64,000 bases of DNA from Orientallactaga sibirica (taxonomy: Eukaryota > Chordata > Mammalia > Rodentia > Dipodidae). Within the stretch, counting starts at the first letter, position 1, and each line of letters opens with the position of its first letter. The DNA lies in contig JAEOAD010002712.1 in the NCBI GenBank assembly GCA_036365145.1, positions 4,421,001 through 4,485,000 on the forward strand, read 5' to 3'. Position numbers and translations under genes: made by a program. The notes beneath the pieces are model-generated. The model saw only the letters and a program-made list of their open reading frames with translations. It was not told where the DNA came from and ran no database searches. Positions 23,598 through 35,702 of the stretch are shown piece after piece.

Positions 23598-24577
23598 CTT
23601 CGCCTCACACTCATTGAACATTTACTCGGTACGACACGCTCAGGGCTGGGACAGACAGCCCCTCCTTCTAGGCATCAGCAGCTTACAAGCAGCTAAAACA
23701 TCAAGATTACAGTCAGCCCAACGTGGGAGTTCCTCACTGAGGAGCAAGGGGCCTCTGCAGTCCCAGCAGCCTGCTGAGCACAGCAAGTCCTCCAAGCTTT
23801 CATAGGACTGGCAGATGGAGAAAGCCTTTTGGTTAGTTCCAAGACCTGAACAAGCCAGAAAAGACCTGTGGCTGCAGAGCTGAAGTGCAGTGTAATCACA
23901 TCATACAGACAGAAAAACCAGAAAGCTTTTTTGTAAAAATAACTTCTTCCCAGCACTCACTGAATACCACAGCACTACTCCATTTTAATACCCCTCCGTT
24001 TTAACAGCCAGTGGCTGTGTGGTTTTCCTTCACAGTGTATTTTCTCCTGCTCTTAAGTGTACAACCAGCTTCTAGCCTGTTTCAGATCCATTAGCACTTC
24101 AAAGATAATGTGTTCTTCAGTCACTTACACTAGAAAAAAACAAAATTTAGCAGCTGGGAGAGGGAAGACAGATTTGTTTTCACAGCAGGGCATATCAAAT
24201 TATATTAACAATCATGTCTGTAATTATTCTACAAGATTCCTTGAAGAAGGGCACATTTTACGGATATAATAATTCCTATTCATAAAATATCAAGGTTTAA
24301 TGATACCATTTATCTACAGGTAGAATTTTCTCACAAGCTCATTACCCAGGCAACATGCCCAAGCCATTACCACACAGTAATAGTCGCCCAAGCCCATGTA
24401 TGGGTCAAGCCAGTTATTTATAAAATATGGACACAGATTTGAAATGAGATGGTATTAATAGTGAATGTATGATATAGATGGTCAGATAATAAAAGATACA
24501 TAAAATAGACAGGACACTGGTACCTGCCTGAAGTGTTCAGGAACAAAGAGTTCCACACATGGCATTAGACTTCCACA
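23598..24577. other. Intronic DNA, nothing recognised
   Basis: About 1 kb of unique sequence; ORFs under 90 codons with no domain or exon signature. Confidence 0.55.
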
Positions 24578-24845
24578 GTACTGGGGCTCTGGAGATGGCT
24601 GTCATAAAGTGCTTGTTGCACAAGATGAGGACCCACGTACAAGCTAGGCACGGCAGTGTGCACCTATAATTCAAGCATGGGAGGCAGGAGGAGTCCCAGG
24701 CTTGCTGGCTAGATAGTCTAGCTGAATCAGCAATCTCCAGGTTTGGTGAGAGACCCTGTCTCAAGAAATTAGCTGCAGAGTGGGGAAGACATTCAACTTT
24801 GACTTCTGGCCTCCACACAATGTGCACATCACACACACACACATT
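24578..24845 (+). mobile_element. B4-like (ID/B1 chimeric) SINE
   Basis: ID-like start 'ggggctctggagatggctgt', 'gatgaggacccacgtacaag', B1-like 'tgggaggcaggaggagtccc', 'gagagaccctgtctcaag', 'tctggcctccacacaatgtg' and a CA-rich end. The order is typical of rodent B4 SINEs. Confidence 0.75.
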
Positions 24846-25117
24846 TGTGCCCTAACACACATACACACAGACACCACAAACATATACATGCATACAAAGG
24901 CCTCCACTGCACTGTTTCATCATCATAATCCGTGCTCACACTGATCTTAAGATCACTGGAGGTGAACCATGGTGTACAGAGAAGCAGCAGCTGAGCTGCT
25001 GGGAAGTCTTCTGCTGGAGAATGCATATCTCTGCCCACTAGCTCACATGGTCTCACATGACTGACATTCTAGTAGGATATTTAGTTTCTCAACTCAAAAT
25101 TCACACACATATAGAAG

Positions 25118-25460
25118 TTGTGGCAGCCAATCTCCAAGATGGCTCCTGAGCCACTCTTCCCTGTGCTCCCCTTTTACAGTCCCTGTTCACATCAGCCAAT
25201 GAACCACTCATCTTGGTGTTCCCTTTATGCAGTCCCTGCTCACGTCAGCCAGCACAGTCTGTGGCCAACAGAGTAGCACAGAGAGGACAGTAGGAGTGAC
25301 CACATCTCACATTGAGATCAGCTTATTAAAGACACTGTGGCTCCTGCGTCAGGGTTGCCCTCTTATTCTTTCTTATATGTCTGCTGGAAGCCAACAATGA
25401 CATCATACATGGCTCCAAAGAAAACCCAGGTGGTGAGGGACTAGGGTCTCCCTGACAATA
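25118..25460 (+). mobile_element. Probable solo LTR of an endogenous retrovirus
   Basis: Begins tgtggcagccaatctccaag (with an 'aagatggc' phrase seen in rodent ERV LTRs) and ends near 'ctgaca'. It holds a 'ttattaaag' poly-A-signal-like site near 25322 and two copies of a 'gtccctg(t/c)tcac(a/g)tcagcca' phrase. No clear target-site duplication was seen, so the ends are approximate. Confidence 0.45.
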
Positions 25461-25837
25461 ATCATAGGATCAACATGGAAGCTGGTCCCCAAGCTCACTA
25501 CTAACAGCCAATGGCAGCTCTGCCTGATGGCCAGCCTCCATTCTGAGGCACAGCCAGGCAGCCCCAAAACTAACAAGTGCTGTTTATTTTAAACTGCTAC
25601 CTTTGGGTGTAATTTGTTAAATAGGAAATGATAACAAGGTATTCAACTGAAAGAAAAACATTCAAGGAACCTTCCTTCCTTCTCTCTGAGCAGTGCATGC
25701 TGGTATCTCCTATTCCAGTTTTCAAGGGTCACTTAAAAACCATGGAAATGATAACAGCTAATACATTGTAGCCTGAGTGATCCAAGAGGTACAATATATC
25801 AGGTGTCCAGAATCGCATCTGTACCAAGCTGCAGAGA
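25461..25837. other. Intronic DNA, nothing recognised
   Basis: No repeat or exon recognised. Confidence 0.5.
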
Positions 25838-26225
25838 GAGTGGAAGGAGGAGGACTGAGGACACCAAGCCTGCAAGAAGAGCTGAGGAAGGAGGAGGGGA
25901 GCCTGGGAGGGACACTGAGACAGAGTGAGAGAGAGCCAGGACAGAGCCTGGGAGGATGAAGAGCTGAGACAGAGAGTGAGAGAGCCAGGGACACAGCCTG
26001 GGAGGATATGAGCGATGAAGAGCTGAGACAGAGAGTGAGAGAGCCAGGGACACAGCCTGGGAGGATACGAGCGATGAAGAGCTGAGACAGAGAGCCAGGG
26101 ACACAGCCTAGGAGGAGAGCCAGCTGAGACAGAGCCTGGGAGGACAGCCTGAGAGGAATGATGAAGAGCTGAGGGACAGCCTGAGAGGACAGAGTGATGA
26201 AGTGACAGAGAGTGAGAAAAGGCAT
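25838..26225 (+). repeat. Purine-rich minisatellite, unit about 60 bp, about 5-6 degenerate copies
   Basis: Recurring blocks 'gagctgagacagagagtgag', 'agagccagggacacagcctg' and 'ggaggatatgagcgatgaag' with internal deletions. Minus-strand ORFs over it (up to 155 codons) are low-complexity by-products. Confidence 0.9.
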
Positions 26226-26524
26226 CTCACTTCTGACAAGTCATATCCATATCCATTACTTCAGATGACGCCTTAGTGCTGAGAAGAAAGCTAGAATTAA
26301 AATGTCCAGTTTCCAGATGAATTAAAAATTGTGGTAGAAAAAGGCCACTTAATGTGTCTGAAGTCAAAGAACAGCACAAATGAGGACAGCACTCAGGCCT
26401 TCTGATTCCTGATGTCCTTCCCTGCACCATCTCTGCCGTATTTCCCTGATGTGATCTGTCATAGAAATGTTGCAGTGCGCTGTGTGTGTGTGTTTAAATG
26501 CATTGCCCATATTAGTATACAACT
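26226..26524. other. Intronic DNA
   Basis: Nothing recognised apart from a short GT tract near 26480-26493. Confidence 0.5.
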
Positions 26525-26830
26525 GTAGTGGCTTGACTGTAAATGCCCTCCATAGCCTCAGCTGTTTTTGATTAACCTTCCTACTTAGTCTCCCGCAGGC
26601 AGAGCCCTGATGGAGAAGGCATGTCACAGGGGAGGATCTAAGGTGTTCTCTGAGCCAGCCAGAGCTCTGGCTACTCTCTTTGCTCTCTGCTGTGGATGTA
26701 TGATGAGGTGAGCCAGCTGCTTCTGCCGTGAAGCTTCCTCTAGAATCTGTAGTTTGAAATAAACTCTCCACTCCCATAATCTGCTTCTGGCTGGGTGTTT
26801 GTCTTAGCATTGAGAAGGTAATGACAGCTA
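26525..26830 (+). mobile_element. LTR fragment (MaLR-like)
   Basis: Starts tgtagtggcttgactgtaaa, carries 'gctactctctttgctctctg' and 'gaagcttcctctagaatctg', followed by an AATAAA signal near 26757. Same family as the reverse-strand copy at 14990-15280. Confidence 0.6.
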
Positions 26831-27240
26831 AAAGCAAAAACAAAGCATCAAGAAATGTTAATTAACAACACTAAGTATTACATATCTTTATGTTCAAGTT
26901 CTATATTTACATGTGAGGACGATATTTATAATCGTTAATTAAACAAACATCTTCCTTGATTTCTGTTTAACACCGAAACACTGCATCTTCCGGGCTCCCT
27001 TCTCACTCCCTGGCTGGCTTCTCAGCACCTTGCTGTTGACTGTCTCTCACCATCAGAAAGCAGAGCTTCCAGTCCATGGCATACATGCCCTGACAGTCAC
27101 ACCACCCAGCCTCAGGGTTTCAAATGCCATCTTTGTGTCACAAGCTCCAAGTCAATGTTTCCAGCCCAGACCTTCCTGTCGGGAGTCATGGCCCTGGCTG
27201 CTTCATGCCCCTCTCTGCTAGCAGCAACTGCACACATAGC
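26831..27240. other. Intronic DNA, nothing recognised
   Basis: AT-rich, then mixed composition; no feature recognised. Confidence 0.5.
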
Positions 27241-27249
27241 ATATTTATA

Positions 27250-28250
27250 TCTACTTGGTGCTGTGACAAAATACTTGGAGAAAGCAACTTAAAGTAGAAG
27301 GGGCTTCTTTCATCTCAGTTTGAAGAGGACAGTCCACCACAGAAAGAACACATGACAGCAGTGAGCGAGCACTCTGTGTCCACAGCCAGGAAAGCAGAGT
27401 GCAATGGGCGTTGGACTCAGCTCGCTTTGTCTTTGTGATTCATTCCAGGGCTCCAGCCCACAGTATGGTGCCATCGTTGTTGGGCATTGCTAAACACGGG
27501 CTGGGACTGTGAGGAAGCTGGCCTGGGGTGTTCAACATGGCCAGAGACCTTGGGCTGTGGGGGTTACAGCTGGCTTTATCATTGGGAACCCACTCTGGTG
27601 ATGGTGCTGGCCCTCCCTGCCCTTGGGCAAGGTTGTAGTGTGCCCTATCTTTGCCCAGAATGGGCAGAACTGGCGGGCCCTCCCCCCTTATCCCAAAAGC
27701 ACTTGACCATTCCATAGTCAGGCTCCCCCCCCCCGGTTCCTGATCTTGTGGCCAGCTGCCCCAGAGACCCTTATAAACAGTCTCCCTGCAGCTGTAGCCA
27801 TCCAATATTGGCTGAAGTCACATCGCTTTTCCCTCCACTTCTGTAATCTCCCTTGCAGCTTCTCCCTCGTGACTTCTGCCTTCCAACCAATTAGATAGCA
27901 TAAACAACCCATAAACCTATGTATGTGCCTTCTCAACCTTTCTCAAGTGTTTATAAACCCACTCCCCTTTTGAATAAACGAGCACGTGCTATCCATCAGA
28001 TGGCCTCCCGGGTGATTCACTGCCCATCACACTCACCCTCTCCAAGACCCTGCTTCCCCCCAACTCCTCCTGCACCCAGGACGTCAGTGGCCAACGACCA
28101 CTGGGAACAGTGAGGACCCACAACCTATGCTTATGATGGATCCCCCACCTCAGTTAATTCAATCTAGAAACTTCCTCTCTAATAAAAAAGTTGGTTTCAT
28201 AGGTGATGCTAGATTTTGTCAAGTTGACAATATTAACTATCACAATATCA
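27250..28250 (+). mobile_element. Older interspersed repeat split by an LTR insertion
   Basis: The left part (27250-27477: 'gctgtgacaaaatacttgga', 'ttcattccagggctccagcc') and right part (28126-28250: 'cacctcagttaattcaatct', 'ttttgtcaagttgacaatat') read as the two halves of one rodent repeat known to me by its wording but not by name. The intervening 650 bp is LTR-like. Confidence 0.45.
27478..28125 (+). mobile_element. Probable solo LTR (ERV1-like)
   Basis: Begins tgttgggcattgctaaacac. A TATA-like 'gtttataaaccc' at about 27949 is followed by the poly-A signal 'gaataaacgag' at about 27972. It ends near 'gaggacccaca'. The layout U3-TATA-AATAAA-U5 fits an endogenous retroviral LTR; no internal viral genes are present. 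Confidence 0.5.
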
Positions 28251-28536
28251 CTGACTAAACCCGTTGACCTCCCTTGAATTTGCTCCCCGGTGGACTTCCC
28301 CACCTCAGGTAAAGCAGCTGCAGCACTGCAGCCACTCGTGTTAAAACCCTATAGCTATCCTTGCCTCTCAACCCCACATCCAATCCAGGAAGCTGTCAGC
28401 TTGGCTTGAAAGACTAACCCTGACTCTGAGGATGGGGCACAAGCAGGCTAAGACTTGGAGCGTTAGCCAAGGACGAGCTCAGGAGTGAATAAATGTTGTG
28501 AGCTGTCCTCCAAAGAAAGCTGTCATTTGTGTTTCT
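28251..28536. other. Intronic DNA
   Basis: Nothing recognised. Confidence 0.5.
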
Positions 28537-28865
28537 TTTGGTGTGTGTGTACTGTGTGTGTGGTGGGGTGCATGCACATGCATGTAGTTGCACATACTCT
28601 GTGTGCACATTTACAGAGACCAGAGAAAGAAGTTAGGTGTTTTCTATCACTCTTCTGCCTTATTTCCCTGAGGCCCAGGCTCTCACCAAACCTGGGGCTC
28701 CCCATTTTTCACTTAGATTGGCTAACCAGGGAGTCCCAACAATTTTTTTTTTTTGTCCCCCACAGCACCATGGCTACAGGTCTGCACAGGCACACCTGGA
28801 TTGCTTTTGTGTTTTCTTTTATGTGGATCAGTGAGTGCTCTTACACACTGAACCATGCCCAGCCC
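28537..28865 (-). mobile_element. B4-like SINE
   Basis: Minus strand begins 'ggggctgggcatggttcagt', passes B1-like and 'ctctggtctctgtaaatgtg' segments and ends in CA-rich sequence (GT-rich on plus, 28540-28565). A 12-T run at 28743-28754 interrupts it. Confidence 0.6.
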
Positions 28866-30097
28866 CACTTGTCTGTTTCACTAGAATAAGGAAAGAACTG
28901 AGTGTGCCAGACCTGATGTGTCCAATTCAAGTCTAAACGCCCATTTTAAAGATCAAGAAAGAGGAGCACACGAGGATGGTACCAACCAGGATGGAGAGGA
29001 GACTTTAAAATAAATCATTCAAACAGTGATACAGGAACAAATGCATTAAATATAGTCAGTAGCTCAGAAAACATCCCCATCAGGTGAATTTCCATGCAAT
29101 TTTGACAAGAATAGCGGGCTGCCTCAGGAAGTCTCCAAGCAGGAGAAGACATTCCCCGGGCAGCTCAGCAGTCCTGAGGTTGTGTTTTCTATGTGCTGTT
29201 GACTCCCAAATCACAATTCCCACTTAGACTTCCCTTCCCATATTCCAGATCTGAGTCAATGTCTCTCTAGAGCTAGGCTATGGTACCAGTTATTTGGTCA
29301 ATACACATCTGGAGATTATGAGAGACCTTAAGAGCAAAAATGGCAGACCCTGGAGCAAAAGGAATTCAGATTCAAAATTACAACATTGACTCCCCTAGGT
29401 TGTCAGCCTGGCCTGCAGACTTCAGACTTGCCAGTTCTTCAAATGAATACATTTGTACAGGCACAAGAGAAGAGCATGACTATAAGCCATATGAACTGTA
29501 AACCCTGGGGCACTACCCCAGAAGTTGGCCTAACCTGTAGGAAACACTGCCCCTCCCCAGCATGAAGGTCCCATGTGGACTCAGCCTGAATTTACTGTGG
29601 CACCAGAGGACCTAACGGCTCATACAGGAACTGCTGCCCCTCCCATTCTCCCCCTTTTCAGTCAAGAAATACACACATAGATCTAAACAAACATGGTGCC
29701 TTCTGTCATGCAACATGAGAGGGCTGCCCAATGAAGATACTTAAACACTCCTTGGATGATTGCACTTTTATTATAGAGAACTTTTTCCTGCATTCCTTAC
29801 AATGTGCTATTTTTTTCTTCTAGTACAAAAAATTAATTTCATATTTTAAGTGTTTTTCTAAATTGAAACTAAAATCCTCTGCACTGGAATGCTTTTCTTA
29901 GTAGGCAAAATTCTCCACCATCACCTTTTTCTCTACTGAGTTGATACTTGACAAAAAGTAAGACATGACAGCTAGGTTGGATGTCACTGACCTCAATTTA
30001 AAGTCTTAATACAATGCCCTCAGCAGGCCAGCTGGTCCCTGACCCATTCCCTCTGTGACATTACTTATGAGTAATATTCTCCATTCCTAGTCTCTAC
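28866..30097. other. Intronic DNA, mostly unique
   Basis: 1.2 kb without a recognised repeat, RNA gene or exon; AT-rich from 29700 to 29960. Confidence 0.55.
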
Positions 30098-30352
30098 AGT
30101 GTTTTGATCATGTAAGGGTGCTATATTTTGTCAAAGGCCTTTTCTCCATCTATTGAAATAATCATGTGATTCCTGTGTTTAATTTTATTTATGTGGTGAA
30201 TTGCATTTATTTATTTCCATATGTTGAACCATCCCTGCATCCCTGGGATGAAACCTACTTGATCAAGTGGATGATGTTTTTGATGTGTTCTCAAATTTTG
30301 TTTATGGGGATTTTACTGAGAATTTTTGCATCTAAGTTCATTAGGGATAAAA
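30098..30352 (-). mobile_element. LINE-1 ORF2 RT-domain fragment
   Basis: The sequence matches the 21280-21530 part of the minus-strand L1 ('gttttgatcatg', 'ttgtcaaaggc', 'atatgttgaaccatccctgc'). Its left and right ends are abrupt. Confidence 0.85.
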
Positions 30353-31493
30353 GATAGAAATGCTGAAGAAAAACAATAGAAAACAGAAATGCAATAACCC
30401 TCTTAAAAGGCTCCCAAGAAAACCTCACTAACAGAATAGACAACATGAAGGACAGAATTTTGGAATTCAAGGACAAGATAGAAGAATTAGATTGTGACTC
30501 CAAAACCTCTGTCAAAAACCTGGGTTCAAAAAATGTGTGAACAGAACATGAAGGAACTTTGAGACACATCAAAAAAGACTAAATATTTAGATCATAGGCA
30601 CACAGGAAGGGGGAGAAACAAAGGCCAAGGGCATGGAGAATATCTTCAACAAAATTATTAAAGAAAATGTTCCAACCTTATAAAAGAGAGACTGATCCAA
30701 ATACAGGAGGTGCATAGGACACCAAACAGATGGGACAGAGAAGAGACACCCCACATCACATAATAATCAAAACACTAAACACAGAAGACAAGGAGAGAGT
30801 ACTATAAAGGGTACAAAAGAAAAACAGCCTATAACATACAGAGGTAAGCCCATCAGAATTACCTCAGATTTTTTAATGGAAACTCTTAAAGCCAGAAGAG
30901 CTTGGAATGGAGTATTTCAAAAACTAAATGAGCATAGCTGCCATCCCAAACTACTACACCCAGGAAAACAATCCTTCCTAATAGAAGGCGAAAGAAAACT
31001 TTTCACAATATAAACCAGCTTCATGATTACATGAGCACCAGCCACCATACAGAGAATACTGCAAAGAACACTCCACACTCCAGAGATGAACCAACATGCA
31101 CATGAACAGAGAAGAAGAAACAGTGAAAACTAGAATGGACATAAAGCATGCAAAGACCAAACTTCATAAAACTTACACCTCACTATCATAATTCTGAACA
31201 TTAACGAGCTCAGCTCTTCAAGCAAAGGACACAGGCTGGATCCATCCATTTACTGTTTATAAGAAACCCACATTACAATTAAAGATAAATACCACCTAGG
31301 GGGAAAAGATGGAAAAAGATTTTCCAAGCATACAGAAACAAGAAACAAGCAGGAGTAGCTGTACTGATTTCTAACAAAATTGAATTTAAACTAAAAGATA
31401 TAAAGAAGGTCACCTCATACTCATTAAAGGGATAATTCAACAAGAAGATATTACAATAATAAAATTATATGCACCAAACACATGTGTACCTAA

Positions 31494-31553
31494 TTTTTTT
31501 TTTTTTTTTTTTTTTTTTTTTGGTTTTGCGAGGTAGGGTCTCACTCTGGTCCA
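31494..31553 (-). mobile_element. Very short B1 fragment with T-run (minus) and target-site duplication
   Basis: A run of about 27 T followed by 'ggttttgcgaggtagggtct' (the reversed 3' end of B1). It is flanked by gtgtacctaatttt on both sides (31484-31497 and 31556-31569), inside the L1 endonuclease region. Confidence 0.85.
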
Positions 31554-31885
31554 GGTGTGTACCTAATTTTATAAAGCAAAATTTACTAGGCCAAAAAAAA
31601 GCAGATATAAAGCTCAATAATAAAATAATACTAGGAGACTTTAATACCTCACTATCATCAGTAGACAGATCCTCCAAGCAAGAAATAAAAAGAAACAATG
31701 GAGCTAAACACCATAGATCAAATGGACTTAACAAACATTTACAATATATTCCACCCTAATTCTACTGAATACACATTCTTCCCAGCAATTCATGGAACCT
31801 TCTCCAAGACAGATCATATATTAGGGCATAAATCATGTCTCCACAAATTCAGAAAAAAAAATCACAAAATTCCCTGTATTATATC

Positions 31886-32249
31886 TGTGGTAGTTTGAAT
31901 ATATGTCCCCCAATATATTCAATGTTTTATTACTTTATAGTTTGCATCTTCAATCACCTTGCTAGAGGCAATGTCACTGGGGGCCGGTCTTAAGGTGTGG
32001 ATTTGAGATTCCATTGTAAAGATATGCAAGTAGCAGGACTGAAACCTTTTGGCTATAGTTTTTGCTCTGTGTGCTGTGGTGGCTGGTTGGCTTTTGCTCT
32101 CTCTGCTCGGCCTTGTGAAGAGCAGGCTGCTTCTCCTGACTTTATGGAACTTCCCCTGGATCTGTAAGCTTCAATAAATAATATCCCTTCCTCCATAACT
32201 GTGCCTGGTCTGGAAGTTCATCTCAGTGAACCTGAAGCTGTCTGCTACA
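31886..32249 (+). mobile_element. Solo LTR (MaLR-like), 364 bp, with 5-bp target-site duplication
   Basis: Starts TGTGGTAG and ends CTGCTACA, an imperfect terminal inverted repeat with TG...CA ends. It is flanked by ATATC on both sides (31881-31885, 32250-32254). It has AATAAA near 32173 and contains 'cactgggggccggtct', a MaLR-style phrase. Related to the LTRs at 52224-53690. Confidence 0.88.
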
Positions 32250-33142
32250 ATATCCAAACACAATGCATTAAAACTAGAAATCAACAACAGTAACAACAGA
32301 AAACATACCTACTCCTGGAGACTGAACAACCCACGATTAAACAATAGTGTGGTTGAAGAAATCAGAAAGGAAATCAATACATTTATACAACTGAATGACA
32401 ATAAAAATACAACATACCAAAACTTATGGGACACACTAGAGAAAAGGAAACACCTTCAACAAATGGTGCTGGAGAAATTGGATAACCACCTGCAGAAGAA
32501 TGAAATTGGACCCACTCTTCTCGCCACGCACAAAAGTCAACTCTAAATGGATTAAGGATCTCAATATAAGACCTATAACTCTAAAACAACTAGAAGAAAA
32601 AGCAGGGGAGAACACTCCATGATAGAGGCATAGGGAAAGACTTCCTGAATAAGACCCAACTAGCATAGGAAATAAGATCAACACTCAACCACTGGGACCT
32701 CATGAAACTGAAAAGGTACTATACAAACAACTGATCAACAGTCAATAGACATCCCATGGAATGGAAGAAAATCTTTATATCTCCAACAAAGGTCTAATAT
32801 CCAGAATCTACAAAGAACTGAAAAAACTAAATAAAAAAATCAAACAATCCAATCAAATAATGGGGTAGAGAATTGAATAGAGAATTCTCAAAGGAAGAAA
32901 TACAAATGTCTGTTACACAGCTAAGGAGATGTTCAACATCTTTAGTCATCAGAGAAATGCAAATAAAAACGACTCTGAGATTTGATCTCACTCCAATCAG
33001 GACAGCATTCATCAAAACACTGAATGACAACAAGTGCTGGCCAGGTTGTGGGAAAAGAGGAACACGTACCCACTGCTTGTAGGAATGCAAACTTGTACGG
33101 CCACTTTGGAAGTCAGTATGGAGACTCTTGAAAAAAAATGAA

Positions 33143-33440
33143 AATAGGGCTGGAGAGATGGCTTAGCAGCTAAGGCACCTGCCTGCTAAGCCTAAGAACG
33201 CTGGTTCCAATGTCCAGCGGTTCCAATCTCCAGGTCCCACGTTTAGCCAGATGCAAAGTGAGGCAAGGGCACAATGCTGCACTTGCCCACAAGGAGGCGC
33301 ACACATCTGGATTTCGTTCACAGCAGCTGAGAGACTGCTGGTGCGCCCATTTCTGTCTCCCTCTCCCTCTCTGTCTATCTATCTGTGTCTCTCTCTTCAA
33401 AAATAAATAAAAAATAATTTTAAAAAAATTAAATAAAAAA
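33143..33440 (+). mobile_element. tRNA-derived SINE, long form
   Basis: 'gggctggagagatggcttag', a duplicated 'ggttccaatgtccagc/ggttccaatctccagg' B-box region, 'caaggaggcgcacacatctg', CT-rich end and A-rich tail. Flanked by aaaatgaaaata on both sides. Confidence 0.93.
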
Positions 33441-34002
33441 AATGAAAATAAAACTACCTAGCAATAACACTCCTTGTCATATACCCTGAAGACTCCACTC
33501 TTTACTACAGTGATACTTGCTCAGATATGTTTGTTGCTATTCTAATCACAAGCTAAGAACTGGAATCAGCCCAGATGTCCATCAACTGATGAATGGATAA
33601 TGAAGATGTGGTACATATACACAATGGAATTCTACTCAGTAGTAAGGAAAAATGAAACAATAAAATTTACAGGAAATGGAGTTGGAAAAAAATCAATCTA
33701 AGTGAAGTCTCGCAAGCACAGAAAGACAAATGTCGCGTGTCCTCTCTCATCTGCGGTTCCCAACTGGGATCAATCAGAGATGAGTGCAAATGATAGTGAG
33801 CACTAGAAATATAGGCATAACACTAGAATGAGACCAGGACAGAGAATAACTAGGGAGAGGAGAAGAGGAGTTAACTGAAAAGTCAGGGGAGTACAGAATA
33901 TCAGGGTTAGGGGAGCTTGGAGGGCTAGGGGGTATGGAGAATGGGGAGGGAATTACACAAAAGTTAAGACAACATAAATCAGTCCCATAGAAACCCTCAT
34001 TC

Positions 34003-34218
34003 AGGGCTGGAGAGACAGCTTAGTGGTTAAGATGCTTACCTGAAAAGCCAGAGGACCCAGGTTTGATTCCCTAGTACCCACATAAAGCAGTATCTGGAGT
34101 TCATTTACAGTGGCTGAAGGCCTTAGCATGCCCATTCTCATTTTCTCTCTCCTTCTCTCTTTCTCTCTCTCCCTCTCTCTCTCTCAAAAAATTAATAAAT
34201 ATAAAGTTTTTACAAAAG
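34003..34218 (+). mobile_element. tRNA-derived SINE
   Basis: 'gggctggagagacagcttag', 'ggtttgattccctagtaccc', CT-rich stretch. Flanking duplication gaaaccctcattc at 33990-34002 and 34219-34231. Confidence 0.94.
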
Positions 34219-35441
34219 AAACCCTCATTCTTGTTAGCATTCTACAAGATATAATCTTCAATAAAGGGGGAGAGGGACAGTCTAGACGGAAGGTGGGAAA
34301 AGTTTAACCTTAAAACATGGACTCTGGTCACTAAATCCCAGGCCCAGAATTGGGTTGCCCCTCACATTGAACTGTTGGCTAAGGAGATCCATGAAGTCCC
34401 CAAAACAATGTAGGCTATTGCAAAAACACTCGATTCCCTGCCAGAGCTAAAAAGAAACACCTTATTGATGAAGACCCCACAGATTTTGGTCATAGGCCAT
34501 TGAAATACCATTTTGAAACTGAAAGGGAAACTAGCTTCCTCCTGGCTAGTTCTCAGTGCTGGAAAGCCCTTTGGGAGCTGCTGGAGAACAATGGTCACCA
34601 ACAGCATGAATAAGCAGGGACCCTGCAGACTATGAAATCAACCAGCCAGCCTAGAAGTACACACTTGTGCAATAGTGGCACACAGCCTCTGTGGGTAACC
34701 AACCATTCTCTGATTGGACGTGAGGCCCACTCAGTGGGAGAGAACTCATATTTGATACTGGAAACCAAGTCAGAATCCCTTGGTTTGAAAACTCAGACTT
34801 CAGAAAGAAGCCCACTGCTCTCTGGAGAAAAGTGGACTTACACACCAAAAATTTTTCTTAAATAAATTTGCATACCCCCTTTAACCCAAGCTGCTTAAAC
34901 TCTAGGAGAATCTGCTTTATTTTACAGATGACAGAGAAAATGGAGGAAAACCAAGTTCCATTGATAAGATAAGTAGATAGCTGACTGCGCACCATGACAT
35001 GTGCCACCTCTACCACAGCCCAGGAGAAATTACAGAGGAAGTGGTGCCATGAATACTGCTCTTACTGCTAGCCTGACAACCAGTTCTAAAGAGATGGTGA
35101 CAGATACAGTGATCAATCAAAACCTATCAAAAAAGAAACCCAGAGGCTGCAGAGAGCTCAACACTAAATCAGACTGACAACAGGCCTGCCATGGCTCAAG
35201 GAACATTGTGGAAGAGGGGCAGAAAGATTGTAAGAGCCACAGAGTGGATAGGACTGTCCTGAGGCACAGTCCCCAGCTACCCCACAGGGATTGACTAAGG
35301 CCTTCATGACCCCACAGTAAAGATCGTAACCCCACTGAGGAGGACCCCAGGGTAATGGGAGCTGGGATGAGGGGATAAAAGAATATAGCCTATTATAATA
35401 TATATAATAAGAAATTAAATTTAAAAATAAAATAAAGTCTT

Positions 35442-35702
35442 GGGCTGGAGAGATGGCTTAGTGGTTAAATGCTTGCCTGTGAAGCCTGAGGATCCCAGTT
35501 CGAGGCTCATTTCTCCAGGACCCACATAAGCCAGATGCACAAGGGAGCACATGCATCTGGAGTTCGTTTGCAGTGGCTAGAGGCCCTGGCATGCCCATTC
35601 TCTCTCTTTGTCTCTACCTGCCTATTTCTATCTCTCTCTCTCTCTCTCAAATTAATAAATAAATAAAAATAAAATATTTTAAAAATAAATAAAATAAAGT
35701 CT
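35442..35702 (+). mobile_element. tRNA-derived SINE
   Basis: 'gggctggagagatggcttag', 'gttcgaggctcatttctcc', CT-rich stretch, AAAT tail; flanking duplication aaataaaataaagtct. It sits just before the poly-A of the host L1. Confidence 0.93.

Noticed and set aside
25758..26225. 155-codon minus-strand Ser/Leu-rich ORF
   Set aside because: Low-complexity by-product of the purine-rich minisatellite.
27478..28125. Intact endogenous retrovirus
   Set aside because: Only LTR-type sequence is present; no gag, pol or env reading was seen here or at the other LTRs.
33143..33440. tRNA gene (A and B boxes present)
   Set aside because: It is a SINE with CT-rich body, A tail and target-site duplications; no cloverleaf with acceptor pairing was seen. 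The same applies to the other tRNA-derived SINEs.
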